Positions 37,452 through 50,971 of a DNA stretch of 64,000 bases are shown here, piece by piece. Made by a program: the position numbers and the translations under genes. Below the pieces are notes generated by a model. It had not been told where the DNA came from, did no database searches, and saw only the letters and a program-made list of their open reading frames with translations. The stretch comes from Paulownia fortunei (lineage: Eukaryota > Streptophyta > Magnoliopsida > Lamiales > Paulowniaceae). The stretch is taken from assembly GCA_019321725.1 (NCBI GenBank), contig CM033105.1, positions 10,863,632 through 10,927,631 on the forward strand. Direction: 5' to 3'. Each line of letters opens with the position of its first letter. Position 1 is the first letter of the stretch.

Positions 37452-39893
37452 GAGTGATATCAGAGCCCGATTTGTGGTTTTATAGACTGTCCATGTACAT
37501 GATCTTTGAAACGGGTGGAGCACAACCATGCCAGTAAGTTTTATTTGTTGTATAATTCATTTTGTATTTCATGAATAATATTAGCCATGTGTTTTAAGAT
37601 TTTGTATAAAATAATATTGAGGCAGACTCATCAGTAATAACAGGTATATAATTTATGTTTGATATTCTATCTTTGGAGCTACATATTCTCTATAATCTAC
37701 TAAGTATGTAATAAGACTGGATAGGGAACTTGATATATATATGAGGTCAGTTTCAATGTTTTAATTCTTTTTGGAGGTTCAAGATCAACTAATTAGATTT
37801 TAAGAGCCATAGGTTAATTTTGTTATATTGGCTAGGATTATGATATAACCTTTTATGTTGATTGATTTATAGGCATTGTGGATTATTTCAGGATTATTAA
37901 GACTTTTAAATTCTAGGTGATTAGAAATTTTATGAAGGCCATAGCAGGAAAATATTTACTATTTGCAGAAAATAAAGAAGATTGTCAAATTATAATTTTC
38001 TACAGTTACCGTGAAAGAGAGTAGTAAGAAAGAGTTATTATTATCAATCTTTGGGATTATTATCAAATTATAATTTCTCCTTAATTGTTACCGCTTTATT
38101 ACATCATACATGTAGATAAAGGAAATTTGAATGGTTCGCTAAGTGGGAAGAAATCTCTAATTACTTAAAGAGAATTAATTTAAGCTTTGATAGTGACTCC
38201 AACTTTAAATATAAGTTATGTATTGTGTATAGTGGTGCTATCTCATTGTGTTTTGGTATATGTTTGATGCAATGTGGAAAGTTACTCTACACTCTTCGAG
38301 TTAATTAGATTATTTTGGTAATACTACATGTGACATTACAAAACCAAAGTACTTGAAATGTGTATATACTCAAAAGCAGTTGAACTTGAAGAAATGATGA
38401 ATATTATTAGTAAGTGAATATATTGTATGATCTATATAACTATAAATGTCATTGGAATGAAATGTCTCAATAGACTAATATTCATAGAAATTTTACATCA
38501 TAAACTATTATGGGAATTGAGGGTTGTATAGAGGATGAATTAGAGTAAATGGTGGATTATATGTTTATTAATATTTTGGTAAGACTGATTTTGATTGATC
38601 CAATTTCAAATGCTCAAAATAAGGTTGATGAAAGGTTAAGACTAAGATGAAAGGCATAAAAGGCACTTAAATAGATTTTTGTAATAAGTGATAATAATCT
38701 CTTAATAAGAGATAGATGTGAAAATGAGGGATAAGAAATTACAAGACTAAGTTTTAGGTGATGATCATGTACCATTTTATTTATTTTATTTAGTGGTATG
38801 AATGATGTTTGTGATCTCAAGAAAATGTACAGATATCGGATACTCGACGAGCTATTATGGAATATATTATTAATATTTGGTTTGCCACTAAATAAAGGGA
38901 TATATATAAAAGTGCATATGTAGGAATGATTTAGTTTTGCTTTTATTTTCAAGTGGAAATGGGAAAGCATTTATGAATTTTGTATATGCTAACGGAATTG
39001 GGTTATTGTTCATAGGTTAAGTAAATATGCTCATTCTTTGTCAATTTACCCTAGGTATTCCATGGAAATATATCGAAAGATAAATGTATAAGAAGTGGTT
39101 AGACTTTATGGTTTATTAGTGTCTCTTAGTTCTGATGTAAAATTAAGATCTTTGTTCACTTCCTAGAAGATCTTAAATTAGTTATTGGGAACAAAATTAT
39201 ATTTTAGTATTGTGATCATCCATGCATCAATGGGCAATCAGAACAAACAAATTAGACTTTGCAAGATATGCTTAGAGCTTGTTCATTAGATTGTTGATGT
39301 CAATTGAGAAAAAAATTCCTTGGGTAGAATTTTTTATAACAACAGTGATAAGGCTACTTGTGATAGTTCTCTATGGGGATTATATGATAGAAAATATAGG
39401 TCATTATTTTATTGAAATGAATTTGGTGTTCTTTTAGGCTAAATATGGTTTGGGAAATGATAGAAGTGGTAGAACAAATTGCAAATGTATGGAAACTAGT
39501 TAGAGGTGACCACAAAGTTATGCCGATTAAAGAGGAATATCGTTGCAATTTATGATAGGGATCAAATTTTTTTGAAGGTGTTTCCAATGAAAGGATTTGT
39601 GTGGCTTGGGCAGAAAAATAAAATAAAATTTTGGGGATGTTACACAAACTTAATCCTAAGTACATTGGTTTATTTTACATTACTGAGAGAATTAGGATAT
39701 TGATTATAAACTCGACCTCTTTATATTAACGTCTTGAGTTCACAATGTTTAATGTGTTCATTTTAAGGAAGTATATCATGAATCTATCTCATTTATTGAA
39801 AAATGAACCAATAGAACTAAATTAAGGTCGGAGATATGAAGAAAGACCTATAGAGATTTTAGTAAGGGATGTAAAGCAACTTTAGAATGAGTG
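37452..39893 (+). pseudogene. Gypsy internal region, heavily decayed (+ arm)
   Basis: It begins with the primer site (37455) and leader. It jumps near 37640 to a decayed protease, then shows traces of RNase H (QCGKLLYTL near 38280, TQKQLNLKK near 38370). It ends with integrase C-terminal remains (FLKVFPMKGFVWLGQKNKI near 39570). The 38868-39890 part equals 5223-6300. There are no usable open frames. Confidence 0.72.
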
Positions 39894-41569
39894 TCTATGA
39901 GCAATAACCTATGAACAATAACCCAATTCCATTATCATATACAAAATTCATGAATGCTTTCCCATTTCCACTTGAAATAAAAGCAGAACTAAATCATTCC
40001 TACATATGCACTTTTACATATATCCCTTTTTTTTAGTGGCAAATCAAATATTAACAATATATTCCATAATAGATTATCCAGTATCCGATATCTGTACATT
40101 TTCTTAAGATCACAAACATCATTCATACCACTACATAAAATAAATACCCAATAATATCACTAACCCATAAAAAATTTTCTTATTTCTATTACATTTATTT
40201 GTCATCCGTATTTTAGTAGAACCTTGAAGTTTTGAATAGTTACAAGGACACTTCTTAAGACAACTACCAGTTCTAAAGATAAATATTGTATTACATAACC
40301 AAAAGATTACATTTAATAAATTGAACAAATAATTTTCTACTTCCTTAGAGTTTCCAAGATCATATTGAAAGGTTAATCATATTTATCCTCGTTGTACACT
40401 AATATATCATCGATGAATATCACCCCAAACATACCCATATAGAATCATCAAACACATTATTCATCATGCATATCAAAATAGTTAGGGCATTAGTCAATCC
40501 AATGGTACAACAAGAAATTCATAATTAATTCAAACTTAAAATCAATCCTCAAGATCACAGTAGCTCCTCTTAATTTATCAAATAAACCTTAGTATGAAAA
40601 ATTTATACTTATTACAAATTATTACTCAATTCATTTACAATAAATAATACATATCCTCAAGATTCATCTTTCTTCTAGGTGCATATGAAGTGGAGCGTGT
40701 TTAGGAGAAGCACTAGACCTTAATGCCATGCTCAACATTATAACAATATCACTCAAGGTTCATCGAATTCCAATAGGTGTATATGATAAACTAAAAGAGA
40801 AATTAGATTTGTTCTTACAACTATATCAGGATAAAATCAATTTATTAGTCAATAGCATGCCTAAAAACTTCTTTTCAATAAGTATCAAGAGATGTAAGAT
40901 CACATAAAATGATTTTTAGTAAAGTTGGTCATTTCTAAAAATTCTAATACAACCCAAAGATTGATAATAATAACGCTTTCTTACTACTCCCTTTCACGGT
41001 AACTGTAGAAACTTATAATTTGACAATCTTTTTTATTTTCTATAAATAGTAAATATTTTCCTGCTATGGCCTCCATAAAATTTCTAAATTTTCATCACCT
41101 AAAATTAAAAGTCTTAATAATCCTGAAATAATCCACAATGCATAATTCTCAATAAATCAATCAATACAAAAGGTTATATCATAATCCTAGCCAATATAAC
41201 AAATTAACCTATAGCTCTTAAAATCTAATTAGTTGATCTTGAACCTCCAAAAGGAATTAAAACATTGAAACTAACCTCATATATATATCAAGTTCCCTAT
41301 CCAGTCTTATTACATACTTAGTAGATCATAGAGAATGTGTAGCTCCAAAGATAGAATATCAAACATAAATTTTATACCTGTTATTATTGATGAGTCTGCC
41401 TCAACATTATTTCATACAAAATCTTAAAACACATGGCCAATATTATTCATGAAATACAAAATGAATTATACAACAAATAAAACTTACTGGCATAGTTGTG
41501 CTCCACCAATTTCAAAGCTAATGTACATGGACAGTCTACAGAACCACAAATCGGGCTCTAATAGCACAC
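39894..41569 (-). pseudogene. Gypsy internal region, inverted arm
   Basis: This is the reverse complement of about 37455-39030. Examples are the phrase around CCCATTTCCACTTGAAATAAAAGC (39959) against 38940, and the leader/primer site near 41400-41566 against 37450-37670. It is as decayed as the + arm. Confidence 0.75.
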
Positions 41570-44500
41570 TTTCACAACCTCCCAAAAAAATATGTATACA
41601 TATATATAAACAACATGTGTAACATAATTTGTGCATGTATGCGTATGTATAACTTTTTTTTCTTGCTAGTTAGTTTGACATAACACTGATAAAGCAAAGT
41701 GCTTTAACATCCGATAACACTGTATATTTAAATCATAAAAAAGTTTATCAAAATTATCACAAAACTCATACTCATTTACAATGGAGTTTTGAAAGTGATA
41801 TACAGGATAAGGTTATTATTATAATACAATAGACTGTAAAATCAACAGCACAACCTACAAAATAGCCCCAATAGGTCATCATCTATGTACATCGATCTTT
41901 GAAAGCCTATAGGAGCTCCACAGCCAGCCCAGTAAACTAGAGGTCTCAAGTCTCACCATGCTTACCTACAATGCATGAACTACGTGAGCTAATGCTCAGT
42001 AAGTGAAAATCATGCATGCTGAAGCGATAATCTAACATATATGCGATGCATCTCTATGAAATGACACCAGGAATGCAAGCTCCTGACCCAAAACAGTTTA
42101 TTCAAAATCATTTTCTATCAGTGGGCCCTTGGCCTACCTATTATACACCAGATAGAGCTCTAAACAATATCAATAATCAAATGACCATAAACAAATTGAC
42201 TCAGTCCAGGGGCCATCTCCTGGGATCAGTAGAGGTCCACCCCTTGTCTTCTCCTGTAATTCTCCAGAAGTCTTCCTACTAGCGGAGTCAATAAGGGCAC
42301 AGTCACGTAGTTCACCCTCTCGTGACTACCAGAGGCACACCCCATATCAACCCCTATAATCCTCTGAGAAGTAACACTCGTGGCACCCCAAAATATCACA
42401 TATGCACACCTCGCATACCTCGGTGCACTAATAGTGGCCAACCAAAATATTTTCTTTCTAAACATAATATCATGCATGCAAAACGTCAACTATGAGCATG
42501 TGTTATGCATGCACATGTAAATACTGATGAATGTCATGTTTAATGACATAACAGACCTCATATCCCATCATCCAAGCAATGTATACATTATAATATATTT
42601 ATAATACTCATAATACACTCATCAAGATACAAGGATCACATTTAATATAGATAAGGCAAGAAATATTATATCCATGAATTGTAGTTGCAAATGGATTTTC
42701 ACTTACCTTTGATCCGTTGTTTGTTACTTCTAGGTTTCTTAAGTATTACTCCCTAACCCTAGATGTGAAAATATCTATAGAAATACAAGATATCAATCAC
42801 CATCCTCAATTAAGAAGCTCATTAACCTAATGTAGTATAAAAATCTTGAATCTGAATTTAATTAAACAACCTTACCACTTAGAAACTATAACCAAATACA
42901 ACCTTCCACGCACCTTTGTTCCACGTCTTAAATATATACTAACCTCACTTAATTGATGTATTATAACTCTTATAACATTCTCCTAAAATTTAGGGATCAA
43001 ATTAACCGCATCTATGTTGGAACATGTTAATGAACTAAATGTGACAGATTCACAACTTCACATTTTCTTGCTGCCACTTTAAGTTTCATAGCAATTTCAG
43101 CATCTTTAGGCGTATTTATTCACTCTAAACATTTTACCACACTTAGCTAACATATAAAAACATATAACCATAACATAGAATTGCAAAATGCATGGATTTA
43201 GCTCCCCTAATTCAGTATCCCTCACAGCACACCAAAACAGATTTTGCTACTTTGGCACTTTGAGTGTTTCTCTAATATCATGCCCTATCTCAATTTCTAA
43301 CGGATCTAAATGTTGGGTTCGCTATAATCGCAGGGGTATACGCAGTGGAAAATTAAAATTTTTATCAAACATAAATTTAACCCCTTTGATTCAAAAGCGA
43401 TTTTAACGATAACGCTTATTCAAGTGAATATATAAATAAATATAAAATCAGATTATACCTTTCGTGCACTCTGATTGTTGTAGGGAATGAAGCAATCAAT
43501 TGCTTATCCTGGACTATCAGAACTCACAGGTATCCAACTGTCTCCCCTCTATCAGGTCCACAATACGGAAGAGCAACACCAATCAAAAGGATTCGCTAGT
43601 ATCCTTTTAATTGTTTACTAATCTAGAATCGGAGTATATTTTCAAAAATAATAAAGATTGATTCTTTAAGTTTTTGAAACAATAATATGAAGAGAATAAC
43701 AAGAAACTGATTTTCTTTTTCTTTATTTTCTTTTCTTGGAGAGTAAAAATAGAAGACTTTAAACAAAATATTTTTTGCTCAAATTTTTGAATTGAATTAT
43801 GTAATTTTCATACCTCATATATATAGGGCTGAAAATTTTAATCCTTTTCCAACTCTTGGAAAGTTTTTTAATTTTGAACTACTTCAAAACCTTATCTTGG
43901 AAGGATTCCAAATCTTCCAAGAACTCTTCTCTTTTCTCTCTCCTATTGTATGTGGACTAATTTGAGACTACATTAATCATCAAAATTGTCTACATACATT
44001 GTTGATATTAATTTGAACTCTTCAAATAATATAAAGATATATATATCATATATATATATACTATAATTATATTAAATCTTAGTGGCCTATTTTATCCCAT
44101 AAAATTGGTCACTATATTTATTTATCTATAAATATATTAATTAAATAAATCATATTTATTTAATTTATTCTCTTCATACTTTAGTGGGCTTCTTAAGTGA
44201 TCCACATTTATTTTGGGCTTGGACTCAAAAATCCCCAAATCAATTCAATTGATTCAATCCCAATTTAATAAATCCAATTGATTAATTTAATTTACTCCAA
44301 TTGGGCTTCCTAATCAAATTAGGTCCAATTAAATAATCCAATTACTTAATTGAATAATTTAATTTAACCATTAAATTAAATAGAACCCTTAATTAATTAA
44401 TTATTCAGTATTAATTAATTAATTTCCAACCATTGGATAAAATCTAAAATTAGAAATGTTACTTTCCATAAAGATGTGTGACCCTCTTAGGTTCACTACT

Positions 44501-46578
44501 AAGCTAGTAGTGGGTTTGCAACATTTGCAACTTATGAATAACAATTATTCTAATTAATTAATCCAATTAATTAATCCGCTTAGAATCAACTGTTTAATTC
44601 CAAGAACCTCACTATCCATGAAAACACCTAGCAAGTAATCATGGCAAACTAGTCTTAGGTGAAATAGCGAGTAAACCTATTTCAGTTGCGAATACCATAC
44701 ACGTACGGTCCTTTCGACAGCTAATCTCCTAATTGAATCTAAGGCATGAATTATAAGTCGAAACCCTAAATGATTCAATAACTGTGATCCCATTTCAAGT
44801 TCCAATGATTCTTGATGAATCACAATTCATACTGCCTTGACCAAGGTCTTTGAATCATGAACTATGAAAACAGAGGAGATTCCCTTGTTTAAAAAGACAA
44901 GTGTCGAATTCTATGTTGGCCACTGACAAACCTCCATGCACACCAGTGCAACACCTAACATACCCCCTTTATGATTGTCAAGCAATCAGAAGATATATCA
45001 AAGTGCTGCATGATGCACACAAGGCTACCATCGTGCCTCAAGTCTGAGGACTAGTCGTGTACTATCGCAACACATAAATTCTTATTTCGACGGGCAAAGC
45101 TTCCAACTAAGAATTTCTTGCAGGCCATATTCGGTGTACTTGTTCCCTAACAAGCACCCACATACATGCACTTACGTTTCTACGCTAATGCCAATGGAAT
45201 ATGACATCCTCGTCTCACGAGCATGCATTATATGTACGAGTCTTACTGAACTATTTGATGTCCCATCTCAAAAAGCTCTCGACTCGAAACTTATTTAAGA
45301 TTAAAACCTTAGAGACATGTTCCATGATCACCATCATATGCGCGACCATGCCCCGTAGCTAAATTTGGTCTAAGAACTTTATCTAATGTGCAGAATTAAA
45401 AAATCCAAGATATAAGATAAAGAAAATGCCTTTTTATTAATATGATTCTCAATAAGATTATCTTTATAAAAGCAAAAGAGTATAATACACCCAATCTAAT
45501 TGGGGCGTTGGGCATCCTACTCTAAGACCAAATTCATTCTAATACTCTTAACTCATATATGTACATGTAAATGGTAATAATTATAGGTTTTATTCAACAT
45601 ACCATACACTTTTGAAGTCTAAAACACAAGAAAACAGTAAGGTAACAGTTTCTGCCACAAGCATTTCCTATTAAGTGTTCGTCATGAAAAATCCTTTCTT
45701 TGTGCACCAAACTCTAACTAAAAACTTCCTAACACTTTTATAAGAGATATTGAACTTAATAAACAATAAACCCATTCAGATTAATCTGAAAACCAAAGGC
45801 AAAATCATAGATAAGTGTTACCTATGCAGATTTTGAGGTTAAACTTGATGGTAATCACTTATCCTTTACTTTTCTTGCTTTTATTTCAACTTGAAATCAA
45901 TTTGGAGCACTTGGAAACCTTAAGGTGTGTGTTTGGAAGCCGAAAATGACTGAAATAAGGGTCTGGTCATGGCAAAAAATCTGATATTGTACATAACTTA
46001 TACAGCTCTAATATGGTGTTTCTCAGCATTTATTTCTTTATTTACAACCTATTTTAATTTTTGTATGATCGGATAATAAATTCTACCCTAATATCTTAAC
46101 CATTTATTCGATCTTTAAATCGATTGACATTCGATTCTTAAATAGATTGTCTAGTTTTCATTTCTAAAATCATATGCACATATGGACCTTAAAATATGAC
46201 ACTTAAATCAAATTATATCATGTTTAATATACCAAGTGTTATTAGTTTATGGATGTATACCTTTAAAATACCTTGATCTAGTTGAATCGAAACATATTAG
46301 CTTACTAGTAATACCTTTAATTACTTCTAAATTTATAACATATAACCTATGAATATTCAATAGATTGACCAATCTATTCTGTCTCTTATCTAAATATTAA
46401 ATTTATTAATTAGGTTATAAGATCTCAACCACTAGTATCATGTGATAGCATTAGAGGTCTAACAATTAAGAATACTATATAAGATGCCATGTAAATGTTA
46501 ATACAAATTAGCATATAAGTAGCATGTAATGCATGAATCACATTGGCCAAGTGAGTAGTGTGAGGATTGGATATTACA
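41570..46578 (-). mobile_element. Gypsy LTR (family B), reverse orientation, split by copia LTR
   Basis: It starts with TTTCACAACCTCCC (complement of the LTR end) and ends with GGATTGGATATTACA (complement of the LTR start). Removing 43311-45527 and its 5-bp duplication leaves about 2.79 kb, like the copy at 21451. The flank to the right is reverse-strand copia leader. Confidence 0.85.
43311..45527 (-). mobile_element. Copia solo LTR inside gypsy LTR
   Basis: This is a full-length copia LTR of 2217 bp, from TGTTGGGTTCGC to ...CATCCTACTCTAAGA on the + strand. It is flanked by CTAAA (43306-43310) and CCAAA (45528-45532), a 5-bp duplication with one transition. The empty site can be read at about 35700, where the uninterrupted gypsy LTR runs across the same point. 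No primer site or polypurine tract adjoins it. Confidence 0.88.
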
Positions 46579-47143
46579 TTGTGCAAGAATAAAAGCATTA
46601 AATAAAATCCTAAGCATGCATCTAATACATACTTTAAATAAATGAATGATCATGAACCAGTCCTGTGCGGTTCATTTGGGCCAAAAATGAACCCAATGTC
46701 AGTCTAAGGGTAATAAATTGAAATATAACCTATTATATTACATAATTGTATCCCATATAAACATGTGCCTTCATTGAAACCTTCTTCGTGATTCTTCTTC
46801 GTCTTCGAAAGAAAAAAAAAACCTCACCACCTATTCTACTCTCTTTGCAGAAAAATAAATGACTCACATAAATTAAATAAGAGGATCGCACGCTCCATTT
46901 TAAAACCCAAAAATATTATTTAAAAGCAATCACATTGGTACAATGGCTCATGATCATCCTATGCATGCTTATAATTAACTGTTGGGTTCGCTATAATCGC
47001 AGGGGTATACGTAGCGGAAAATTAAATTTTTTATCAAACATAAATTTAACCCCTTTGATTCGAAAGCAATTTTAACGATCGCGCTTATTCAATTAAATAT
47101 ATAAATAAATATAAAATTGGATTATACCTTTCGTGCACTCCGG
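46579..47143 (-). mobile_element. Copia leader and LTR fragment, reverse orientation
   Basis: Positions 46579-46979 match the reverse-strand leader at about 19670-20085. At 46980 the sequence jumps directly to the LTR end (TGTTGGGTTCGC), so the primer site and about 550 bp of leader are missing. The LTR is cut off after about 164 bp. Confidence 0.75.
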
Positions 47144-47231
47144 TGATTGATATCTTGTATTTTTATAGATTGTTTCATATCTAGGGTTGGGGAGTAATAT
47201 TTAAGAAATCTAGAAGTAACACACAACCGAG
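47144..47231 (+). mobile_element. Short gypsy LTR fragment
   Basis: About 85 bp starting GATTGATATCTTGTATTTTT match the family B LTR near 36220-36300, in + orientation. Both ends are abrupt. Confidence 0.6.
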
Positions 47232-48910
47232 GGCACGAATTGCCCAGTATGTATGCTTGTAAAAAATTTATGTTATAACTAAAAAATCAAAGTAATAAAA
47301 GTACTAAGGATTAATGATTTGCTCTTGAATTTTGGATAGAGGAACGACTATTTATTATTTTTTTACCTCTTTTAATTATCACCATTGGAATTCATACACA
47401 ATGAAGGTTCCAATGGAAAGATGTTATCAAATAACTCATGCATTAAGGTAGTCATGATATTGTCTTACTGTTTGCAAAATTATCTCTTAACACCAATACT
47501 TATTTATGGGACCAAGTATTTATGCACGCCTTTATCTATAACAAATTAATATTTTACATTAGCAGTTGGTGTAGTAGAACTGTACATCAAACTAAATGAA
47601 CTCAAGTATTTATTGTGCCATTGGTGATACAAAAATCAAGAATCATCACTAAACAATAAGGGTTTTAACGCCAATACTTATTTATGAGATTAAGTATTTA
47701 TACACGCATTTGTCTACAACAAATCAAAGTTTTATATTAGCAGTAGGTGTAGTAGAACCATACATCAAACTAAATGAACTCAAGTACTTGTTGTATCATT
47801 GGTGATACATAAATCAAAATTCACCAAAAAACAAGGAGGGTTTCAATCAAAAATTAAAATAATAATACAACACACCTGAACATTATGCATCTTTATAATC
47901 ATTTCTCTTCCTCCATTAAGAGGTTCACCTTTTTTTCTCAACTAAAATAAATTTAAAAAGACATAATGAAAGTAGAAAAGACTAAAAATAGAAGAGAAAC
48001 TAGAAAATATATTTCTATTAATACTAGAAAACTTACATTACTACTAGAGAACTTAGTTTAAAGAAATACAACAATAAATCTTTCTTTTCCCTTCTAAGGG
48101 TTTTTATGTGTATCTTAAATGCCATCGAAGATCTTTTATTTATAATAGAAAAGTGCCTAAATTGACATCTCCAAATTCACTCCAAATTAACTTCAAATAT
48201 GCTAAATATTCAAGTCTTTTTCAGATCTGAAATTTGTCATACATTTTTCTCCATGCAATCAGCTGTTTTTGAAAAAGTGATCAATATAAAAGTTGTAGGT
48301 TTATTGGTAACTTTATTTTTCAATTTGAATCACCTAATTTCAACTATTATGGAGAAAATTATGCTTGATTTAATGAAATGTATCAGTATAGATAAATCCT
48401 TTCTAATATACACACTTGAACGAATTTTCTGCTATAATTAAGGCTGAATTGGGCTGAACTTCCAAAACAAAGTTGTAGTTCTATCTCTTAACTTTCTAAT
48501 TAAGAAAAATTCAGGCCCATAGGGCTTTTGAACATGAAGTTATGCCAAAAATATAAAAACTATACAAGTTTGGAAATATACTTATTTTAAATTTAATGCA
48601 AGCCCAACAATCCCTTGCAAAGTTCAAGTGATTTCTTGCATATATTTTGATCTATATATGATGAACTTAGGCAAAAATGACCATTTTCTTCTAATTGTGA
48701 TGCTTCTTTGATCCAATGAAATATTGTCTTCCAACTTACTCACGAAACGTATTGTTTTCTTTGGTTTTATTTTAGCTCTTTTTGAACTTTTTTTATTCAT
48801 TAATTCCCTAACACAAAATATTAATAAAACTATAATACTAACAAGAATAAAGTAAGGAGAGTATAAAAGATTTGATAAAAAAATATGTCAAAATTTGTAA
48901 TTATCAAATT
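47232..48910 (-). mobile_element. Tat-like LTR, probably solo or truncated
   Basis: Read on the minus strand, it starts near 48908 with TTTGATAATTACAAATTTTG. It carries phrases typical of Tat/Ogre-like LTRs: the GTTCAAAAAGAGC and CATTGGATCAAAGAAGCATC segments, and near the other end the TATCACCAATG repeats. It ends near 47232 with ACAAGCATACATACTGGGC. No gene is seen. The family call is from recognition of wording only. Confidence 0.5.
47489..47843. repeat. 178-bp tandem duplication
   Basis: Two adjacent units start at 47489 (AACACCAATACTTATTTATG) and 47667 (AACGCCAATACTTATTTATG), with many scattered substitutions between them. Each ends in a CAAnAAGGGTTT-like phrase. It lies inside the Tat-like LTR. 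Confidence 0.9.
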
Positions 48911-50070
48911 AGATTAAGGAAACAATAGAAATGCAAATCGTTTAATTGCATCGAATTTAGAATATGCTTTGTTTTACATTTGATGTATGTTTCAATTGTT
49001 GAATTTTTTTAAATTTTTGATGTGTTTGCTATCCCGTGATTTTGCAAAACCAACAGTTAACCTATGCTATGGCAGGATGGGAGGGAAGTGTGAAAGATTC
49101 ATTGGTTTTATTAATTGCTACTAAAACATTGTATGTACAATGAAAAATGGTTTAGGAATTTAAAAACTCCAAATTTATTTTCATAAAATCTTGTCTTTTG
49201 ATGCAAGGAAGTATGTAAAATTGAAGGTATTTTAATTTTCGACCTTATAAATCAAATCTTAAATAATTAAATCAAATACGTCTTCATATTAACATAAAAA
49301 CCTAGAGAATCTAAACCCACCTCTTGGCAATGCTAGAAATCAAATGAGATGAAAACAGAAACATACAAGCTCTAATATTTTGTACTTTTCACATGAATTG
49401 GGAGTTTTTTTTTTTTAATTTTCAAATTAGGGGACTATTTTTTAAGGGCTTTTAAGTATTTTTCTCTACAAAACAACTTCCCACAAGTTGTTCAACTCTT
49501 TTGTGGTAATTTTAATTATTGATTTCCAAAACTTTGGAAATGCAAATGTAGAACATTATATTTAAAAAAAAACTAATTTTAGAATAGCTAATTTTGCAAT
49601 TAGATTCAACCTTTAAAATTTGATTTTAAAACATAAGATACATAATGTTTCCAACTAACCCCATTAATATCTTCAATCTTGCTGTACTGTTTAATTTACA
49701 AAGCTAATTTTACTTTATGTCTAATATCACTATTATTGTCAAATCAACTAAAATTACTCAAATTTATAAAAAATCTAAAACTATTCATAAAATGGTATTC
49801 TATAATGAATATTGATTAACATTTTTGAAGCAGATTTCACTATTAATCAATAATTAAAAAATCTATTGATACACTATAGTATAAGAATAGTGGCTAATTT
49901 TCCTAAGAAAATTTCACAAAAATACAAATGAGCATTAGAAAAACGAACATAAGTAAACTATTTTCTTTTGTATTTTTCAGTACCAGTAACGAATTTTTTA
50001 TTGATTTACAAATTATAAGTCCCCTTTTATATAATTTCCTTTAATAAAATTATGGGTGGTCAAAAAATTA
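48911..50070. other. AT-rich intergenic stretch
   Basis: I see no gene, RNA or recognisable element here. The sequence is AT-rich with poly-T/poly-A runs, and separates the repeat zone from the NUP205 promoter. Confidence 0.6.
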
Positions 50071-50204
50071 TTTGGCGCAAAAATAAAATGGACAAGTACA
50101 TAATTGGAAAATGGAGATTGCAATTTGCAAAGCGAAAATTTATTTTGCGTCCGCGTTGTCACCACACCAACCTCTCTAAAACCCTCAATTAGGGCTTTTC
50201 CCGC
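50071..50204 (+). promoter_or_regulatory. NUP205 upstream region with E2F-like and telo-box-like motifs
   Basis: TTTGGCGC at 50071-50078 and TTTCCCGC at 50197-50204 both fit the plant E2F/DP consensus TTTSSCGC. AAACCCT at 50179-50185 is a telo-box-like core often found near E2F sites in growth-related plant genes. No clear TATA box is placed. A 22-codon upstream open frame (ATG at 50111, stop at 50177-50179) would precede the main ORF if transcription starts far enough upstream. The transcription start is unknown. Confidence 0.45.
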
Positions 50205-50299
50205 CCTTCAACACCTTGCTCCTCCATTAACCCCAGAGCAGAAAGGGGCCTCCAATTTCCCTAATACCTCCATTTTCTTTGTGCATCAAGGAGGAGCAA

Positions 50300-50440
50300 A
50301 TGGTGCCCCCCAAGCAACTCTTATCGGTAATCGAGTCGACTCTACTGGGGCGGACTCCGCCCACGGCCGCCCAGAGAATCGAGCTCATCCACGCCATTCG
50401 CCACTCGCTCCCCTCCCTCAAGGCTCTCCTCTCCTACCCG
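50300..50440 (+). CDS. NUP205: NUP205 coding exon 1
   Basis: 47 codons from ATG to ...LKALLSYP. The donor is GTACAT at 50441. An open frame without ATG extends upstream, so ATG 50300 decides the start. The intron that follows (584 bp) holds a (ATC)10 microsatellite. Confidence 0.94.
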
Positions 50441-50937
50441 GTACATTCTTACTTTTTATGTGTGTGTGTTTTTAACAATTTCTTTTTTTTTTTTCGTTTT
50501 CTTTTAAAAATTAAAACCGTCCTTCTTATGTACCGATAAGCAGGCACATCTGTTGGGATGTGATACTTATCTTCAGAATTAGATAGTTCAATCTTGGGCA
50601 GGAGCACTTTGGTTTTAATTATTATGTTGAAGCTATTCAATAATAATTTCATTAGAGGGAATTTCAGATTCAGAATTTTTTTTTTTGGTTAATATACTAC
50701 TACATCTCATTTATTCATTGCAAATAAAATGCCACTGTTTGTATCTGGTTTAAGAAAAAAATTTGCCAGGCTTGTTATCAGTCTTATCAATAATATACTA
50801 GTATAATTGGATGCAATTTCAGATTCAAAAATGTTTTTTTGATATTCCACTGCAAATCATTTACATGCGTTTTGTAAATAAAATGTCAGTCCTTAAAAGC
50901 TGGTTTAAGAGAAAAAAAGTTAATGCCAGGGTTTCTA

Positions 50938-50971
<34 letters not shown>

